Source: CAIMUS01 sp963708455
Lineage (GTDB): Bacteria; Pseudomonadota; Gammaproteobacteria; Competibacterales; Competibacteraceae
Direction of reading: 5' to 3'
Length of the DNA: 64,000 bases
Assembly (NCBI GenBank): GCA_963708455.1
Contig: CAVPSQ010000010.1
Span: forward strand, 124,001-188,000
Of the stretch, positions 52,619 through 62,110 are shown one piece after another. Position 1 is the first letter of the stretch; each line of letters opens with the position of its first letter. The notes under the pieces are model-generated. The model saw nothing but the letters and a program-made list of their open reading frames with translations. It ran no database searches and had not been told where the DNA came from. A program made the translations under genes and the position numbers.

Positions 52619-54007
52619 TCATTGGGGTTGCGCTTCCTTGGGCAGCCTGAGCCAGGCGTTGACAGCCTCAATCTGTTTTGGCCCGCTGATCCGACCGGCG
52701 GCCTGCAACAGTCGCAGCCGGTTGACGATGTAGTCGTAGCGGGACAGGGCCAGATCCCGGACTGCCGCCAGCAGATCCCGTTCCGCATTCAACACTTCGA
52801 CGATCGTGCGGGTGCCCACGTCGAAACCCGCCTGGGTAGCTTCCAGCCGGCTGCGGCTGGAAGCTACCGCCTGATCGAGCGCTTTTACCCGGCTGCGGGC
52901 AGTTTCCAGACCGATGTAAGAGGAGCGGACCTGGCGGATGATATCCCGCTGAGTCTGTTCCAGCCTTTGTTTGCTGGCCTCGTGTTCATACGCCGCCTGG
53001 CGAGTGCTGGCGCTGACGGCGCCGCCCGTGAACAGGGGAATCTGCAAGCGCAGGCTGACCTCATTGCCTTTGACGTCGGTTGCGCCGTCGTTGCTGTGCA
53101 GGTTACGGCCCTGCAGATCCACCAGAGGATAATGGCCGGAGCGTTGCACCTGGATATTGGCCCGGCTGCTTTCCACCTCGAATAAGGCGCTTTGTACCTG
53201 AGGATTATTTTCCAGCGCAATTTTCACCCAGGCTTCCGGGTCGGTGGGTTGGACGGGGTCCAGCGGGGCTTTTGGGTCCAGCACGTTGAGCTGATCGTAA
53301 TACTTGCCGGTCACCACGCGCAGCACCTCGCGCCGGTCAGACAGAATCTTGCGAGCGTCGAGTTCGTCGGCGATCGCCAGATCGTACAGAGCCTGGGCTT
53401 CGGCCACGTCGGTGACCGTGATCAGGCCGACCTCGAAGCGGCGTTTGGCCTGTTCCAACTGACGGGTAATAGCGTTCTTGTCGGCGATGCGGAAAGTCAG
53501 GTTATCCAGCGCGCCCAGCACTAGAAAGTAGCTTTCCGCCACCCGGATAACCAGATCCTGCTGGTTGGCCTCTACATTGGCGTTGGCCTGATCGGCGTTG
53601 GATTCGGCTTGCTGAATGCGGTATCCGACCGCCCGGTCGTACACGGGCTGGGTCAGAGTGACATCATAGCTGTGGTCGTCGAAGGATTTTTCTCTGCGTA
53701 TCCCGGTGAAGCGATTCCTGGGAGCGTTTATATCGTGATTAAAAGTCTGCGTATAGTTGGCGCCAGCATCGACCCTGGGCATCAGTCCGGCCCGGGCTTG
53801 CGGCTGCTGTTCCTGCACGGCTTCGCTGTTGGCGATAGCCTGCTGCAGCACCGGGTTGGTGGCCACAGCGTCGCGATAAGCTTGCATGATATCCGCCGCC
53901 GCCGCCATCTGGCTGTACCAGCATGCTGTAAGCAGGCAGGCGTTGAAAAAATTGCAAATTCTGAGCATGGGCAAAGTTCCCTGCAACATTATCAAGGGTT
54001 TCTTCAT
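52619..54007 (-). CDS. tolC: TolC-family outer-membrane channel
   Basis: An outer-membrane efflux/secretion duct of about 449-462 residues. The signal peptide starts at ATG 53968 (CNFFNACLLTACWYSQMAAA) or 13 codons earlier. The mature part has the two-fold TolC pattern: MQAYRDAVATNPVLQQAIAN, LTQPVYDRAVGYRIQQAES, then in the second half LQIPLFTGGAVSASTRQAAY and TIVEVLNAERDLLAAVRDLA. The partners (inner-membrane pump and fusion protein) are not nearby. Confidence 0.94.
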   Translation of the reverse strand: MKKPLIMLQGTLPMLRICNFFNACLLTACWYSQMAAAADIMQAYRDAVATNPVLQQAIANSEAVQEQQPQARAGLMPRVDAGANYTQTFNHDINAPRNRFTGIRREKSFDDHSYDVTLTQPVYDRAVGYRIQQAESNADQANANVEANQQDLVIRVAESYFLVLGALDNLTFRIADKNAITRQLEQAKRRFEVGLITVTDVAEAQALYDLAIADELDARKILSDRREVLRVVTGKYYDQLNVLDPKAPLDPVQPTDPEAWVKIALENNPQVQSALFEVESSRANIQVQRSGHYPLVDLQGRNLHSNDGATDVKGNEVSLRLQIPLFTGGAVSASTRQAAYEHEASKQRLEQTQRDIIRQVRSSYIGLETARSRVKALDQAVASSRSRLEATQAGFDVGTRTIVEVLNAERDLLAAVRDLALSRYDYIVNRLRLLQAAGRISGPKQIEAVNAWLRLPKEAQPQ

Positions 54008-54354
54008 CGAGATGCACCTTACTATAGCAGCATGCGCGACTGGTCAACCAGCCTGACGGGGCGCAGGGTAAATTTCCAGGTATCCGCTGCTCCAGCGGGG
54101 CGCATGCTGTACGGTTCCGGACACGGCACTGTCCAAGGGTGTATTCAGCCGCCAATTCAGGCTACCATGTTGCTGGATCATCGAGCCGGATGAAGCGCCT
54201 GGCCAGGCAAACTCCCTGAAACTGGAGCGCGCTTCCCGGTCCGGGGAGCCCGAGTAAATACGCTTCAGCCCGGGTAGTGGCGCCGCCGTTCGTGCGCCAT
54301 AGCCGCTGCCCGTTCAATTTGTCCTGACCTGTAAATTGTAAGGAGTCCAGCCGT
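54008..54354. other. Divergent tolC-gcvH intergenic region
   Basis: No gene seen. Promoters for tolC and gcvH should lie here. I looked for a glycine riboswitch ahead of gcvH and found no convincing match. Confidence 0.4.
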
Positions 54355-54744
54355 ATGAGCAACATTCCCGCCGCACTCAAATACACCAAGACCCATGAAT
54401 GGGCGCGCCTGGAGGAGAATGGCAGTGTGACCGTAGGGATTACCGATCACGCCCAGGCGCAACTGGGCGATATGGTGTTCGTGGAACTGCCCGTGGTGGG
54501 GCGGGCCTTGCAGGCGGCCGAAGAATGCGCCGTGGTGGAATCGGTGAAAGCGGCTTCCGATGTCTACAGCCCGGTGGCGGGTGAGGTGGTGGAAGTCAAT
54601 GAAGCGCTGGCGGACCAGCCGGAGCTTATCAATCAGGACCCTTATGGCGAGGGCTGGATCTTCCGCCTGAAGCCCGGCGGGAATCTCGACGCGCTGCTGG
54701 ACGCCGCCGCGTATGCCGCGCTGGAGGCGGCGGGGGAAGACTGA
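54355..54744 (+). CDS. gcvH: Glycine cleavage system H protein
   Basis: The lipoyl carrier that shuttles the aminomethyl group between the P, T and L proteins of glycine cleavage. It has 129 residues, with the lipoylated Lys65 in VVESVKAASD and the family start YTKTHEWARLE. The ATG follows AAGGAG. The gcvP and gcvT genes are not in the window, so it is an isolated gcvH. Confidence 0.96.
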   Translation: MSNIPAALKYTKTHEWARLEENGSVTVGITDHAQAQLGDMVFVELPVVGRALQAAEECAVVESVKAASDVYSPVAGEVVEVNEALADQPELINQDPYGEGWIFRLKPGGNLDALLDAAAYAALEAAGED

Positions 54745-54856
54745 GCGCGGTGTATTCGGCCGTCGGATGGCCGTGCTAAACTGACGCCGTTTTTTTACTT
54801 GCCAATCGACAGCCCACTGCTGTCTTCCTAATCCCCTTAAGTTAAGGAGACCTCCC

Positions 54857-55357
54857 ATGGCGACAGTTACTCTGAAAGGCACTGAATTTCACACCAACGG
54901 CGAGCTGCCGGCGGTCGGCAGCCAGGCGCCGGACTTCCATCTGGTCGCCGGTGATCTGAGCGATGTCGGGCCGGCCAATTACGCTGGCAGGAAAAAGTTA
55001 TTGAACATCGTGCCTAGCCTGGACACGCCAGTCTGCGCGGTTTCCACGCGCAAGTTCAACGAGCACGCCAAGGCGCATCCCGATACCGTAGTGTTGATCA
55101 TCTCGGCAGATCTGCCCTTTGCCCAGAGCCGTTTCTGCACTGGCGAAAAGCTGGAGAATGTGGTGCCTCTGTCGATGATGCGCTCGCGCCGTTTCGCCAA
55201 GGATTACGGCGTGCTGGTGGAAGACGGTCCGCTGGCCGGTCTCACCGCCCGCGCTGTGGTGGTGCTGGATGAGAATAATAAGGTGCTGTATACCCAACTG
55301 GTGCCGGAAATTGCCGACGAGCCTGATTACGAGGCGGCTTTGAAGGCGTTGCCGTGA
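54857..55357 (+). CDS. tpx: Thiol peroxidase
   Basis: A periplasm/cytoplasm-facing atypical 2-Cys peroxiredoxin of 166 residues that reduces hydroperoxides with thioredoxin. The peroxidatic Cys60 is in SLDTPVCAVST and the resolving Cys94 in FAQSRFCTGE. The ATG follows AAGGAG. The dgkA start (GTG) overlaps its stop by four bases. Confidence 0.96.
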   Translation: MATVTLKGTEFHTNGELPAVGSQAPDFHLVAGDLSDVGPANYAGRKKLLNIVPSLDTPVCAVSTRKFNEHAKAHPDTVVLIISADLPFAQSRFCTGEKLENVVPLSMMRSRRFAKDYGVLVEDGPLAGLTARAVVVLDENNKVLYTQLVPEIADEPDYEAALKALP

Positions 55358-55833
55358 CATTGGCGCACAGCGGATCGGCACCGGGTGTGTCCCGACTCTC
55401 TTCCCGATTGGGCTGTGGCCAGTCGCCGGGAGCCGATAACAACGGCTTGACACCGCTGGATTCCCACCGGGTCAATCCGTCCTCTGGGGGCTGGCGGCGG
55501 GTGGTGAACGCTACCCTGAATTCCTGGGCTGGACTGAAGGGGGTGTGGCGCAACGAGGCGGCGTTTCGCCAGGAGAGCGTGCTGTGTCTGTGCCTGACGC
55601 CGGTGGGTTTATGGCTGGGCCGGAGCGGCGTGGAGCGTGCGCTGCTGGTCGGCAGTCTGCTGTTGGTCATGATCGTGGAATTGCTGAATTCCGGCCTCGA
55701 GGCGGTGGTGGACCGCATCGGGCCGGAGTGGCACGAACTGTCGCGGCTGGCCAAGGATACCGGCTCGGCGGCGGTGTTGATGGCGCTGCTGAATGTGGGC
55801 CTGATCTGGTTGCTGGTACTGTTTACGAGGTGA
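55354..55833 (+). CDS. dgkA: Diacylglycerol kinase, prokaryotic DgkA type
   Basis: An inner-membrane enzyme that phosphorylates diacylglycerol to phosphatidate. The helices LLVGSLLLVMIVELLNSGLE and SAAVLMALLNVGLIWLLVLF, with the catalytic segment NSGLEAVVDRIGPEWHELS, are conserved. The 159-residue frame is about 35 residues longer at the N-terminus than E. coli DgkA. If the GTG at 55354 is right the gene is coupled to tpx; a later start near the NATLNSWAGLKGVWRNE segment is possible. Confidence 0.9.
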   Translation: MTLAHSGSAPGVSRLSSRLGCGQSPGADNNGLTPLDSHRVNPSSGGWRRVVNATLNSWAGLKGVWRNEAAFRQESVLCLCLTPVGLWLGRSGVERALLVGSLLLVMIVELLNSGLEAVVDRIGPEWHELSRLAKDTGSAAVLMALLNVGLIWLLVLFTR

Positions 55834-55841
55834 GAATAGCC

Positions 55842-56774
55842 ATGTCGGCGTTGATCTGCGGTTCCCTGGCGTATGACATCATCATGGTGTTTCACGACCG
55901 CTTCAAGAATCACATCCTGCCCGATAAGGTGCACATGCTGAACGTATCCTTTCTGGTACCGACCATGCGGCGGGAGTTCGGTGGTTGCGCCGGTAACGTG
56001 GCCTATAACCTTAAGCTGCTGGGCGCGGAAGGCTGGCCGCTGGGTACGGTGGGGGAGGATTTCGACGCGTACGCCCAGTGGTTGGACAGCCGGGGGATCA
56101 GCCGCCGCTACCTCAAGGTTATCGAGGGCGCGTTCACTGCCCAGGCGTACATTACCTCTGATCTGGACGACAATCAGATCACCGCCTTCCATCCGGGGGC
56201 AATGGCGTTTTCCGCCGCCGCCGCAGTGCCGACAGACGCTGGCATTACCATCGGCACAGTGTCCCCCGACAGCCGCGAGGGCATGCTGGCCCATGCCGGT
56301 CAGTTCGCCGAGGCCGGCATTCCTTTTATTTTCGATCCGGGTCAGGCGCTGCCGCTGTTCAGCCGCGAGGATTTATTGTCCCTGCTTGAGCAGGCGTTCT
56401 GGGTGGCGGTCAACGATTACGAATGCGCGCTGCTGCAGGAGCGCACCGGTTTGTCGCTGGCGCAACTCGCCGAGCGGGTGCAGGCGCTGATCGTTACTCA
56501 AGGGGGAGAGGGTTCCTATATCATCGCCGAGGGCGGTCGCATCGCCATTCCGCCGGCCCGACCGCGTGAGGTGGTCGATCCCACCGGCTGCGGCGACGCG
56601 TACCGGGCTGGCCTGATCTACGCTCTGATGCAGGGTCTGGACTGGGAAACTACCGGGCGGATCGCCTCACTGGCTGGCGCCATTAAAATCGAACGGCCGG
56701 GCACTCAGAATCATAGCTATACGCTCGACGAATTCCAGGCGCGGTTCGAGGAAAATTTCGAGTATCGGTTTTGA
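55842..56774 (+). CDS. PfkB-family sugar/nucleoside kinase (adenosine kinase-like)
   Basis: A 310-residue kinase from the ATG at 55842, eight bases after dgkA. The substrate-binding start FGGCAGNVAYNLKLLGAEGW, the strand VTQGGEGSYI and the C-terminal anion-hole motif DPTGCGDAYRAGLIYALMQG are PfkB features; Cys replaces the usual Ala of GAGD, a change seen in some adenosine-kinase-like members. The substrate is unproven. A longer upstream frame only reads through dgkA in another phase. Confidence 0.9.
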   Translation: MSALICGSLAYDIIMVFHDRFKNHILPDKVHMLNVSFLVPTMRREFGGCAGNVAYNLKLLGAEGWPLGTVGEDFDAYAQWLDSRGISRRYLKVIEGAFTAQAYITSDLDDNQITAFHPGAMAFSAAAAVPTDAGITIGTVSPDSREGMLAHAGQFAEAGIPFIFDPGQALPLFSREDLLSLLEQAFWVAVNDYECALLQERTGLSLAQLAERVQALIVTQGGEGSYIIAEGGRIAIPPARPREVVDPTGCGDAYRAGLIYALMQGLDWETTGRIASLAGAIKIERPGTQNHSYTLDEFQARFEENFEYRF

Positions 56775-56827
56775 CTTTTCAAAGGACTTTCCTGATCAAC
56801 TGTGCTGCCAGTGAGGATTGATTATTA

Positions 56828-57856
56828 ATGAAGCACTATCACGTTTTTCTCAAAATGCTGCTGTTTTTGGCAGTGAGCAGCCTGACCACGCCGGTCTGGG
56901 CTGTCAGCTTCAACCAGGTGTTCTTTTTCGGCGACAGTCTGACTGACGCCGGCAATAATGCGGTGGTGTTCGATAACCTCTTTGGCGGGGCGAGAACGCC
57001 AACCCCCATATCTGACTCGACTTTTATACCGTTTGCGCCCTATGCCGGGAGTAACCGCTATTCCAATGGGCCGGTGTGGGCGGAACAGTTTGCAGCCTCG
57101 CTTGGTTTAAGCGCGACCCCGTCGCTGCTGCCCGGCGGCAACGATTATGCCTATGGCGGCGCCCGCACCGGCCCGCCATCCATCACCCCTCCGCTAGTGG
57201 ACCAGGTAAACCAGTTTCTCGTCGACTTTAGCAATACTGCGCCGCCGGATGCTCTGTACGTCATCGCCGGCGGCGGCAACGATGCGCGCGATGCCTTGAC
57301 CTCGGCCGATCCTGCCGCGATCGTCAATAGCTATATCACTAACGTCGTGACCATGGTGGGTCAGCTTACAGCCGCTGGCGCTACCAAAATCGTGCTATGG
57401 AATGTGCCGGACATCGGCGCGACGCCCGCCGTCCGGTTAGCCGGCGCGAGTGGAGTCGCTACACCACTGGTCCGACAAATGAACGACGGGCTGAACCAGG
57501 CCCTGGCGGCTAGTCTACCGCCTGCCGTGGTCGCCTCACTGATCCGCTTCGATGCCTTCGGGCTGATCCAGAACATCGTCAACAATCCCGCTGGGTATGA
57601 CTTTACCAATGTTACGGATGCCTGCGCGGCCATTAACTCATGCAGCAGCGATCTTGGCGAAGCCCGCGTTTATCTGTTCTGGGACGGCATTCACGTAACC
57701 ACCGCCGCCCACGGCGTCTTTGCGCGGGTGATGCTGCTGGCGGTACCTGAGCCTGCCACCTGGATGCTGCTGTTCCTGGGGTATCAGCATATTCTGGTGC
57801 TGGCCCTGCTCGTGCCCGCAGCGCAACCGGGCGGAATTCCTGATCCGCCAATTTGA
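56828..57856 (+). CDS. Secreted GDSL esterase/lipase with PEP-CTERM-like tail
   Basis: A 342-residue exported esterase. A signal peptide (FLKMLLFLAVSSLTTPVWA) leads into the SGNH fold: VFFFGDSLTDAGNN with the catalytic Ser, GGGNDARDAL with the Asn block and the late DGIHVTTAAH with Asp and His. Near the end VPEPATWMLLFLG is a PEP-CTERM sorting motif followed by a hydrophobic stretch. The expected arginine cluster is not clear in this frame and may lie in a shifted one. Such proteins are processed by exosortase for surface display or matrix association. Confidence 0.88.
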   Translation: MKHYHVFLKMLLFLAVSSLTTPVWAVSFNQVFFFGDSLTDAGNNAVVFDNLFGGARTPTPISDSTFIPFAPYAGSNRYSNGPVWAEQFAASLGLSATPSLLPGGNDYAYGGARTGPPSITPPLVDQVNQFLVDFSNTAPPDALYVIAGGGNDARDALTSADPAAIVNSYITNVVTMVGQLTAAGATKIVLWNVPDIGATPAVRLAGASGVATPLVRQMNDGLNQALAASLPPAVVASLIRFDAFGLIQNIVNNPAGYDFTNVTDACAAINSCSSDLGEARVYLFWDGIHVTTAAHGVFARVMLLAVPEPATWMLLFLGYQHILVLALLVPAAQPGGIPDPPI

Positions 57857-57868
57857 CGGGTCATTGCC

Positions 57869-58654
57869 GTGAAGTGGCTGCGCCACTGGCGCCGCCGTCG
57901 GTTATTGCAGCGCCAGCGCCTGCCGGAGGAGGAGTGGCAGGCGGTGGTGGGGCTGCCGGCCCTGGCGGGTCTGAACGCCGCCGAACTGCACCACCTTCGT
58001 GAACTTACCCTGCTGTTTCTGCACGAAAAAACGTTGACGCCTGCCGGCGGGCTGGAACTTAATGCCGGAATGCGCATCACCATCGCCGCGCAGGCCTGTC
58101 TGCCCATCCTGGCGCTCGGTCTGGATTACTACCACGATTGGTCCGCCCTCATTATTTATCCGGAAGGCTTCTGGTCGCCGCACCGTTCGCAGGATGCCGC
58201 CGGGGTGGTGCACAGTGGTTACGAGGCGCGGGTGGGGGAAGCCTGGGATCGCGGACCGGTGATTCTCTCCTGGGAAGATGTACAGGCGGCAGCCTGGAAT
58301 GAGGGTTTTAACGTGGTGGTTCACGAGTGCGCCCATAAGCTGGATTTGCTGAACGGCGCGGTCAACGGCATGCCGCCCCTGCACCGCGCTATGACTCCAG
58401 CCGCCTGGACAACAGCGTTTACGGCCGCCTACGAGGATCTCTGCCGGCGCGTGCAGACAGACGCGGAGACTGCGCTGCATCCGTATGCCGCCGACAGTCC
58501 GGGTGAGTTCTTTGCGGTCGCCAGCGAAGCATTCTTTGGACTCCCCGCCGTGTTACAGAACGCCTATCCAGCCGTCTACCACCAGTTATGCGCCTTTTAC
58601 CGGCAGGACCCGGCCTTACGGCAAGGTCAACGACTGGCGCTCAACCGTACCTGA
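57869..58654 (+). CDS. mtfA: MtfA-type zinc-dependent peptidase
   Basis: A 261-residue cytoplasmic M90 peptidase (GTG start at 57869). FNVVVHECAHKLDLLNG holds the HExxH zinc site, and the later Glu lies in SPGEFFAVASEAFFGLP. In E. coli MtfA binds and inactivates the Mlc repressor and so affects the glucose phosphotransferase system. It overlaps the convergent lipoprotein gene by 28 bases at the 3' end. Confidence 0.92.
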   Translation: MKWLRHWRRRRLLQRQRLPEEEWQAVVGLPALAGLNAAELHHLRELTLLFLHEKTLTPAGGLELNAGMRITIAAQACLPILALGLDYYHDWSALIIYPEGFWSPHRSQDAAGVVHSGYEARVGEAWDRGPVILSWEDVQAAAWNEGFNVVVHECAHKLDLLNGAVNGMPPLHRAMTPAAWTTAFTAAYEDLCRRVQTDAETALHPYAADSPGEFFAVASEAFFGLPAVLQNAYPAVYHQLCAFYRQDPALRQGQRLALNRT

Positions 58655-59151
58655 CCCTGCCGGTCCACCACCTGGATGCGGTGGAAGGAGACGGCGGGTA
58701 ATTGCAGCAGCAGGCAAGGCGTGGTGAGCATCTGGGCAAGCATGTAGCCAGGGCGGGGTTCCTGCCAATCGACTCCGACGGTCAGCACGCCCTCGCGCAG
58801 CCGCGCTGAATCCGCAAGCAGGCTGAGCCCATAGCCCGCCGTAGGCCGTTGCCCCATCGTAATGAGCAGCACGCCCTGCCGCGTGAAATCCACCGCCGGC
58901 GGCGCTGGCGGAGGCAATACGGGAAAGCCCTGGTAGATCTGCGCCAGGCGTTCGGGAGTATCGATCCACAGCGCGGTCGGTTGGGAAAAGCGGCTCCCGC
59001 ATTGATTGGTATGTTGCAGGATGGCGACGGACAGCGCAGTGGCCCGAGCGGCGGGCGTCGGCCCGCCGCCGTCGGAGGCGCCGGGTTGGGCGCAACTCTG
59101 GATGCTGCCGAACAAGCCGGCAAACAGCAGTACTGCCGAACGTAGTTTCAT
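58627..59151 (-). CDS. PrcB-like exported (lipo)protein
   Basis: A 174-residue exported protein. The leader ends with SIQSCAQPG, a plausible lipobox. The C-terminal half (TRQGVLLITMGQRPTAGYGL, then VTVGVDWQEPRPGYMLAQM-like spacing and PCLLLQLPA) resembles the PrcB_C domain, which in Treponema binds and stabilises a protease. It lies immediately downstream of the subtilase lipoprotein gene on the same strand, so a protease-partner role is plausible. Confidence 0.75.
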   Translation of the reverse strand: MKLRSAVLLFAGLFGSIQSCAQPGASDGGGPTPAARATALSVAILQHTNQCGSRFSQPTALWIDTPERLAQIYQGFPVLPPPAPPAVDFTRQGVLLITMGQRPTAGYGLSLLADSARLREGVLTVGVDWQEPRPGYMLAQMLTTPCLLLQLPAVSFHRIQVVDRQGQVRLSASR

Positions 59152-59166
59152 TTTACCCCTTGCTCG

Positions 59167-61824
59167 CTAGTTTTGAATTGAGTCGGATCCGGACCCCGGG
59201 GGCGACTCGCTGCTGGAGGCGGACGCCTCGGATTTGATGCCGGCGCTGAAGCCGACCGCGAAATTCAGATCGCCTCGATCGCCATCGACCACGATATTGA
59301 TGGGTTGATCCAGCGTCTTATAAGCACCGCAGGCTTCGCCTGCATCGCAAACGGCGCGGTTATAGTTGCAGTCGGTGGTCGCCATGATTTTATAAGTTCC
59401 CGGCGGCGCCTTAGTCAGACTATAGCGATAGACGCCGTTGCTCTGTGCAGCGGCGGCGGCGCTGTCAACGACAGCACCGGTCCTGGGATCGATCAGGAGC
59501 ACATAGAGAATGCCGACATTAGTAAAGTCCAGGGCGGATACTTGCATGATGACCGGTACCTGGACGGTGCTGTTGGCGTTCTGCGACCCGAAGATGATCT
59601 TGGCGGTGTAAGTTCCATCGGACAGGTCGGTGCGATTCACACTGACGATATAGTCTCCCAATCCATTGCTGTCCGCCTGCGGCGTGATGGTCAGCCAGCC
59701 GTCGGCGTCGGTGGTGACGCTGTCGATGCGCAGGTCGCCGCCGCCGCCATTGCTGACGTTGACCGTGATTCTGTCGATGAACAAGCCGAAATTGAGCCCC
59801 GCCGGGTTGACCGATATGATGGGTATAGGAGTGACCGGCTTACCGGCGGCGTCCAGGGCGGCGACCACCGCTCGGTAAGCATCGATCAGTCCATAACCGA
59901 AGCTGTCATCCCGGCCGGGCTGCCCCAGGTCCGAACTGAGCTTGCCGCCGGCCAGCAGGTTGTCGATGTCCGACGGCGTTAAAGCGGGGTTGGCCGAGAG
60001 CATCAGAGCGACTACCCCGGCCATGTGAGGCGAGGCCATGGAGGTGCCCTGATAGGACAGATAGCCGGGCTGAATACCGCCGTTGCTGCTTTGGGTGGCG
60101 GCTGTGCTGAGCACGCCGTCCGGCTGGCCGTCGCCGTTAATGTCGAAGCGCGTATCGCCGCCCGGTGCCGCCACGTCGACATAAGAGCCGTAATTGGAAT
60201 AGTAGGCCAGGGCTTTAGTGATGGTGACGGCGCTGACCGCGATCACGCCGTCATAAGCGGCCGGGTAGGAGGGGAGAGCGCTGCTGTTGTTGCCGGCGGC
60301 GGCAATGATCGTCACGCCGGCGTCCCTGACCTGCTGGTAGACATCCTGATCCGCAGCCGAAGAACTGGCCCCCCCCAGGCTGAGATTGATCACATCGGCC
60401 CGCCGTTGCGGCTTGGAGTCGGAATCGTTATCCAGTCCGGCGGCGTAGCGGATGGCCTGTTGAATGTCGTATATGCTACCGCCGAACCGTCCCAGCGCGC
60501 GCAGCGGCATGATGCGGGCTTTAAACGCGACCCCCGCCACACCGATGGAGTTGTTGGTCAGCGCCGCGATGATGCCCGCCACATGGGTGCCGTGGAAAGA
60601 ACTGGGTTGACTCGGATCGATGCGGTCGCCGGGATCGTCGGGATTGGGATCGATGCCGTCGCCATCGGCGGCGTTATCCGCATCGCTGATAAAGTCGTAA
60701 CCCTGGACGAACTGTCCCTGCAAATCCGGGTGCTTGAGCACCACGCCGGTGTCCACCACGGCGACGATGACGCCGGTGCCCTGGTTGAGATCCCAGGCCT
60801 GGGGCAGATCAATCAGCGGATAATGCCACTGTTGAGGATCGTAAAATGGATCATTGGGGGCGAAACTGGCGTAGCGCAGGCAATTGGGTTCGGCATACAG
60901 CACATCGGAGCGCTTGCGCATCGCCTTGACGGCCAGCAAGGTATCCTGTTTGCGTTGCAGTCGGGGATCGGCAACGCTGTCAGGGTCAGCGACTGATTTA
61001 TCGGCTGCCGCAATCCCCAGAGTCTGGTAGAGACTGTTCCGGTCCAGGTCCGCCAGGCTGAACAGCATGCTGCGTCCCTCGGCGCCCGCTTTGGCCTTCA
61101 GCCCCAGTGCTTGCGCACGCGCCTGCAACCCCGGCGCGACGGCACCGGCGGCGTCGGCGAAACGCACGATGATTTCATCCGGCATGAAGGCGTCGCTCAG
61201 TCGCATGCAGCCGGCAGGCGCGCCGGACGGCGGTGTGAACGCCTCTGCAATCGAGTTGCCTGCGGAAGGTGGCTGCGCGATGGCCAGGTTATAGTTGGAG
61301 GCGCCGTCATAAACACGCACCCGAATAAAATAATCTCCCGTCTGGCTGACCGTCAGTGATTCGAATTTTTCCGTACCGCGCGACGCATCGACGAGCTGAT
61401 TGGCGGCATTGTAAAGTTCCAGGTCCAGATCATTGAACAGGCCGTCTCCAGCAATCGATAAGGTGAGGGTTTGACCGGCCTGCAGAGTGACCCGATACCA
61501 GTCGTCCAGATCGCCACGATTATAAGAGCGGCCGGACGAGCCGGCGCCCGGTTGGTTGGCGTAACCGCCCAGGATAACGGTGCTGGGAATGGGCTGCGCG
61601 GTGGTGATGGTATTGTTGGGATTGTAAGGGGCATAGGGATCGTTGACATCGCCGTCCACAGCATTGCCGACGGCCGACTGGAGGGTGCCGCTCAAGGTGT
61701 ACGTGGGGGAAGAGTTGCCGTCGCCACCGTCGCCGCCGCCACTGCCGCCGCCACCACAACCGTAAAGCAGCATGCCTGCCAGCAACAGACCGATACAGCC
61801 AGCCACACGGAGCATGGATTCCAT
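59167..61824 (-). CDS. Subtilisin-family (S8) serine protease lipoprotein
   Basis: An 885-residue exported protease. The lipobox LLYGCGGGGSGG suggests membrane anchoring through a glycine linker. Residues about 95-175 form a PPC (pre-peptidase C-terminal) domain (DDWYRVTLQAGQTLTLSIAG). The S8 domain carries the catalytic Asp in VIVAVVDTGVVLKHPDL, His in FHGTHVAGIIAAL and Ser in YQGTSMASPHMAGVVALML. A beta-rich domain (NPAGLNFG onward) and a low-complexity Ser-rich end follow. Start ATG 61824 or 61815. It probably works with the downstream PrcB-like protein. Confidence 0.92.
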   Translation of the reverse strand: MESMLRVAGCIGLLLAGMLLYGCGGGGSGGGDGGDGNSSPTYTLSGTLQSAVGNAVDGDVNDPYAPYNPNNTITTAQPIPSTVILGGYANQPGAGSSGRSYNRGDLDDWYRVTLQAGQTLTLSIAGDGLFNDLDLELYNAANQLVDASRGTEKFESLTVSQTGDYFIRVRVYDGASNYNLAIAQPPSAGNSIAEAFTPPSGAPAGCMRLSDAFMPDEIIVRFADAAGAVAPGLQARAQALGLKAKAGAEGRSMLFSLADLDRNSLYQTLGIAAADKSVADPDSVADPRLQRKQDTLLAVKAMRKRSDVLYAEPNCLRYASFAPNDPFYDPQQWHYPLIDLPQAWDLNQGTGVIVAVVDTGVVLKHPDLQGQFVQGYDFISDADNAADGDGIDPNPDDPGDRIDPSQPSSFHGTHVAGIIAALTNNSIGVAGVAFKARIMPLRALGRFGGSIYDIQQAIRYAAGLDNDSDSKPQRRADVINLSLGGASSSAADQDVYQQVRDAGVTIIAAAGNNSSALPSYPAAYDGVIAVSAVTITKALAYYSNYGSYVDVAAPGGDTRFDINGDGQPDGVLSTAATQSSNGGIQPGYLSYQGTSMASPHMAGVVALMLSANPALTPSDIDNLLAGGKLSSDLGQPGRDDSFGYGLIDAYRAVVAALDAAGKPVTPIPIISVNPAGLNFGLFIDRITVNVSNGGGGDLRIDSVTTDADGWLTITPQADSNGLGDYIVSVNRTDLSDGTYTAKIIFGSQNANSTVQVPVIMQVSALDFTNVGILYVLLIDPRTGAVVDSAAAAAQSNGVYRYSLTKAPPGTYKIMATTDCNYNRAVCDAGEACGAYKTLDQPINIVVDGDRGDLNFAVGFSAGIKSEASASSSESPPGSGSDSIQN

Positions 61825-62110
61825 CGTTGATTAGTCCTCTGGTTTCTGTAGTTGCCGAATATAGTTACACTCACGCCGGGTGAAAAATTCTATTGTTCCT
61901 GCGACGTACGCAACTATTCTATAGCGATGTTCGGATAATGTGCTGTATCTCTGCTCCGGTGACTGCATGCCGGGTGTAAATTCAGGCTACCCACTTAAGG
62001 CGAGACCCGCTGATCCTGGGAGCGCCGGCGTCCTCGCCGGCCCGTTGCAGTCAACCTGCGAAGCGTCCCAGCTTAAGTGAATGGCCTAAATTCATGTTCA
62101 AGCACCCTAG

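Noticed and set aside
54186..54354. Glycine riboswitch ahead of gcvH
   Set aside because: No conserved aptamer core was recognisable, and the leader is short and GC-rich.
60025..60996. Plus-strand frame of 323 codons opposite the subtilase
   Set aside because: Shadow of the S8 catalytic domain; low-complexity Gly/Val/Asp text.
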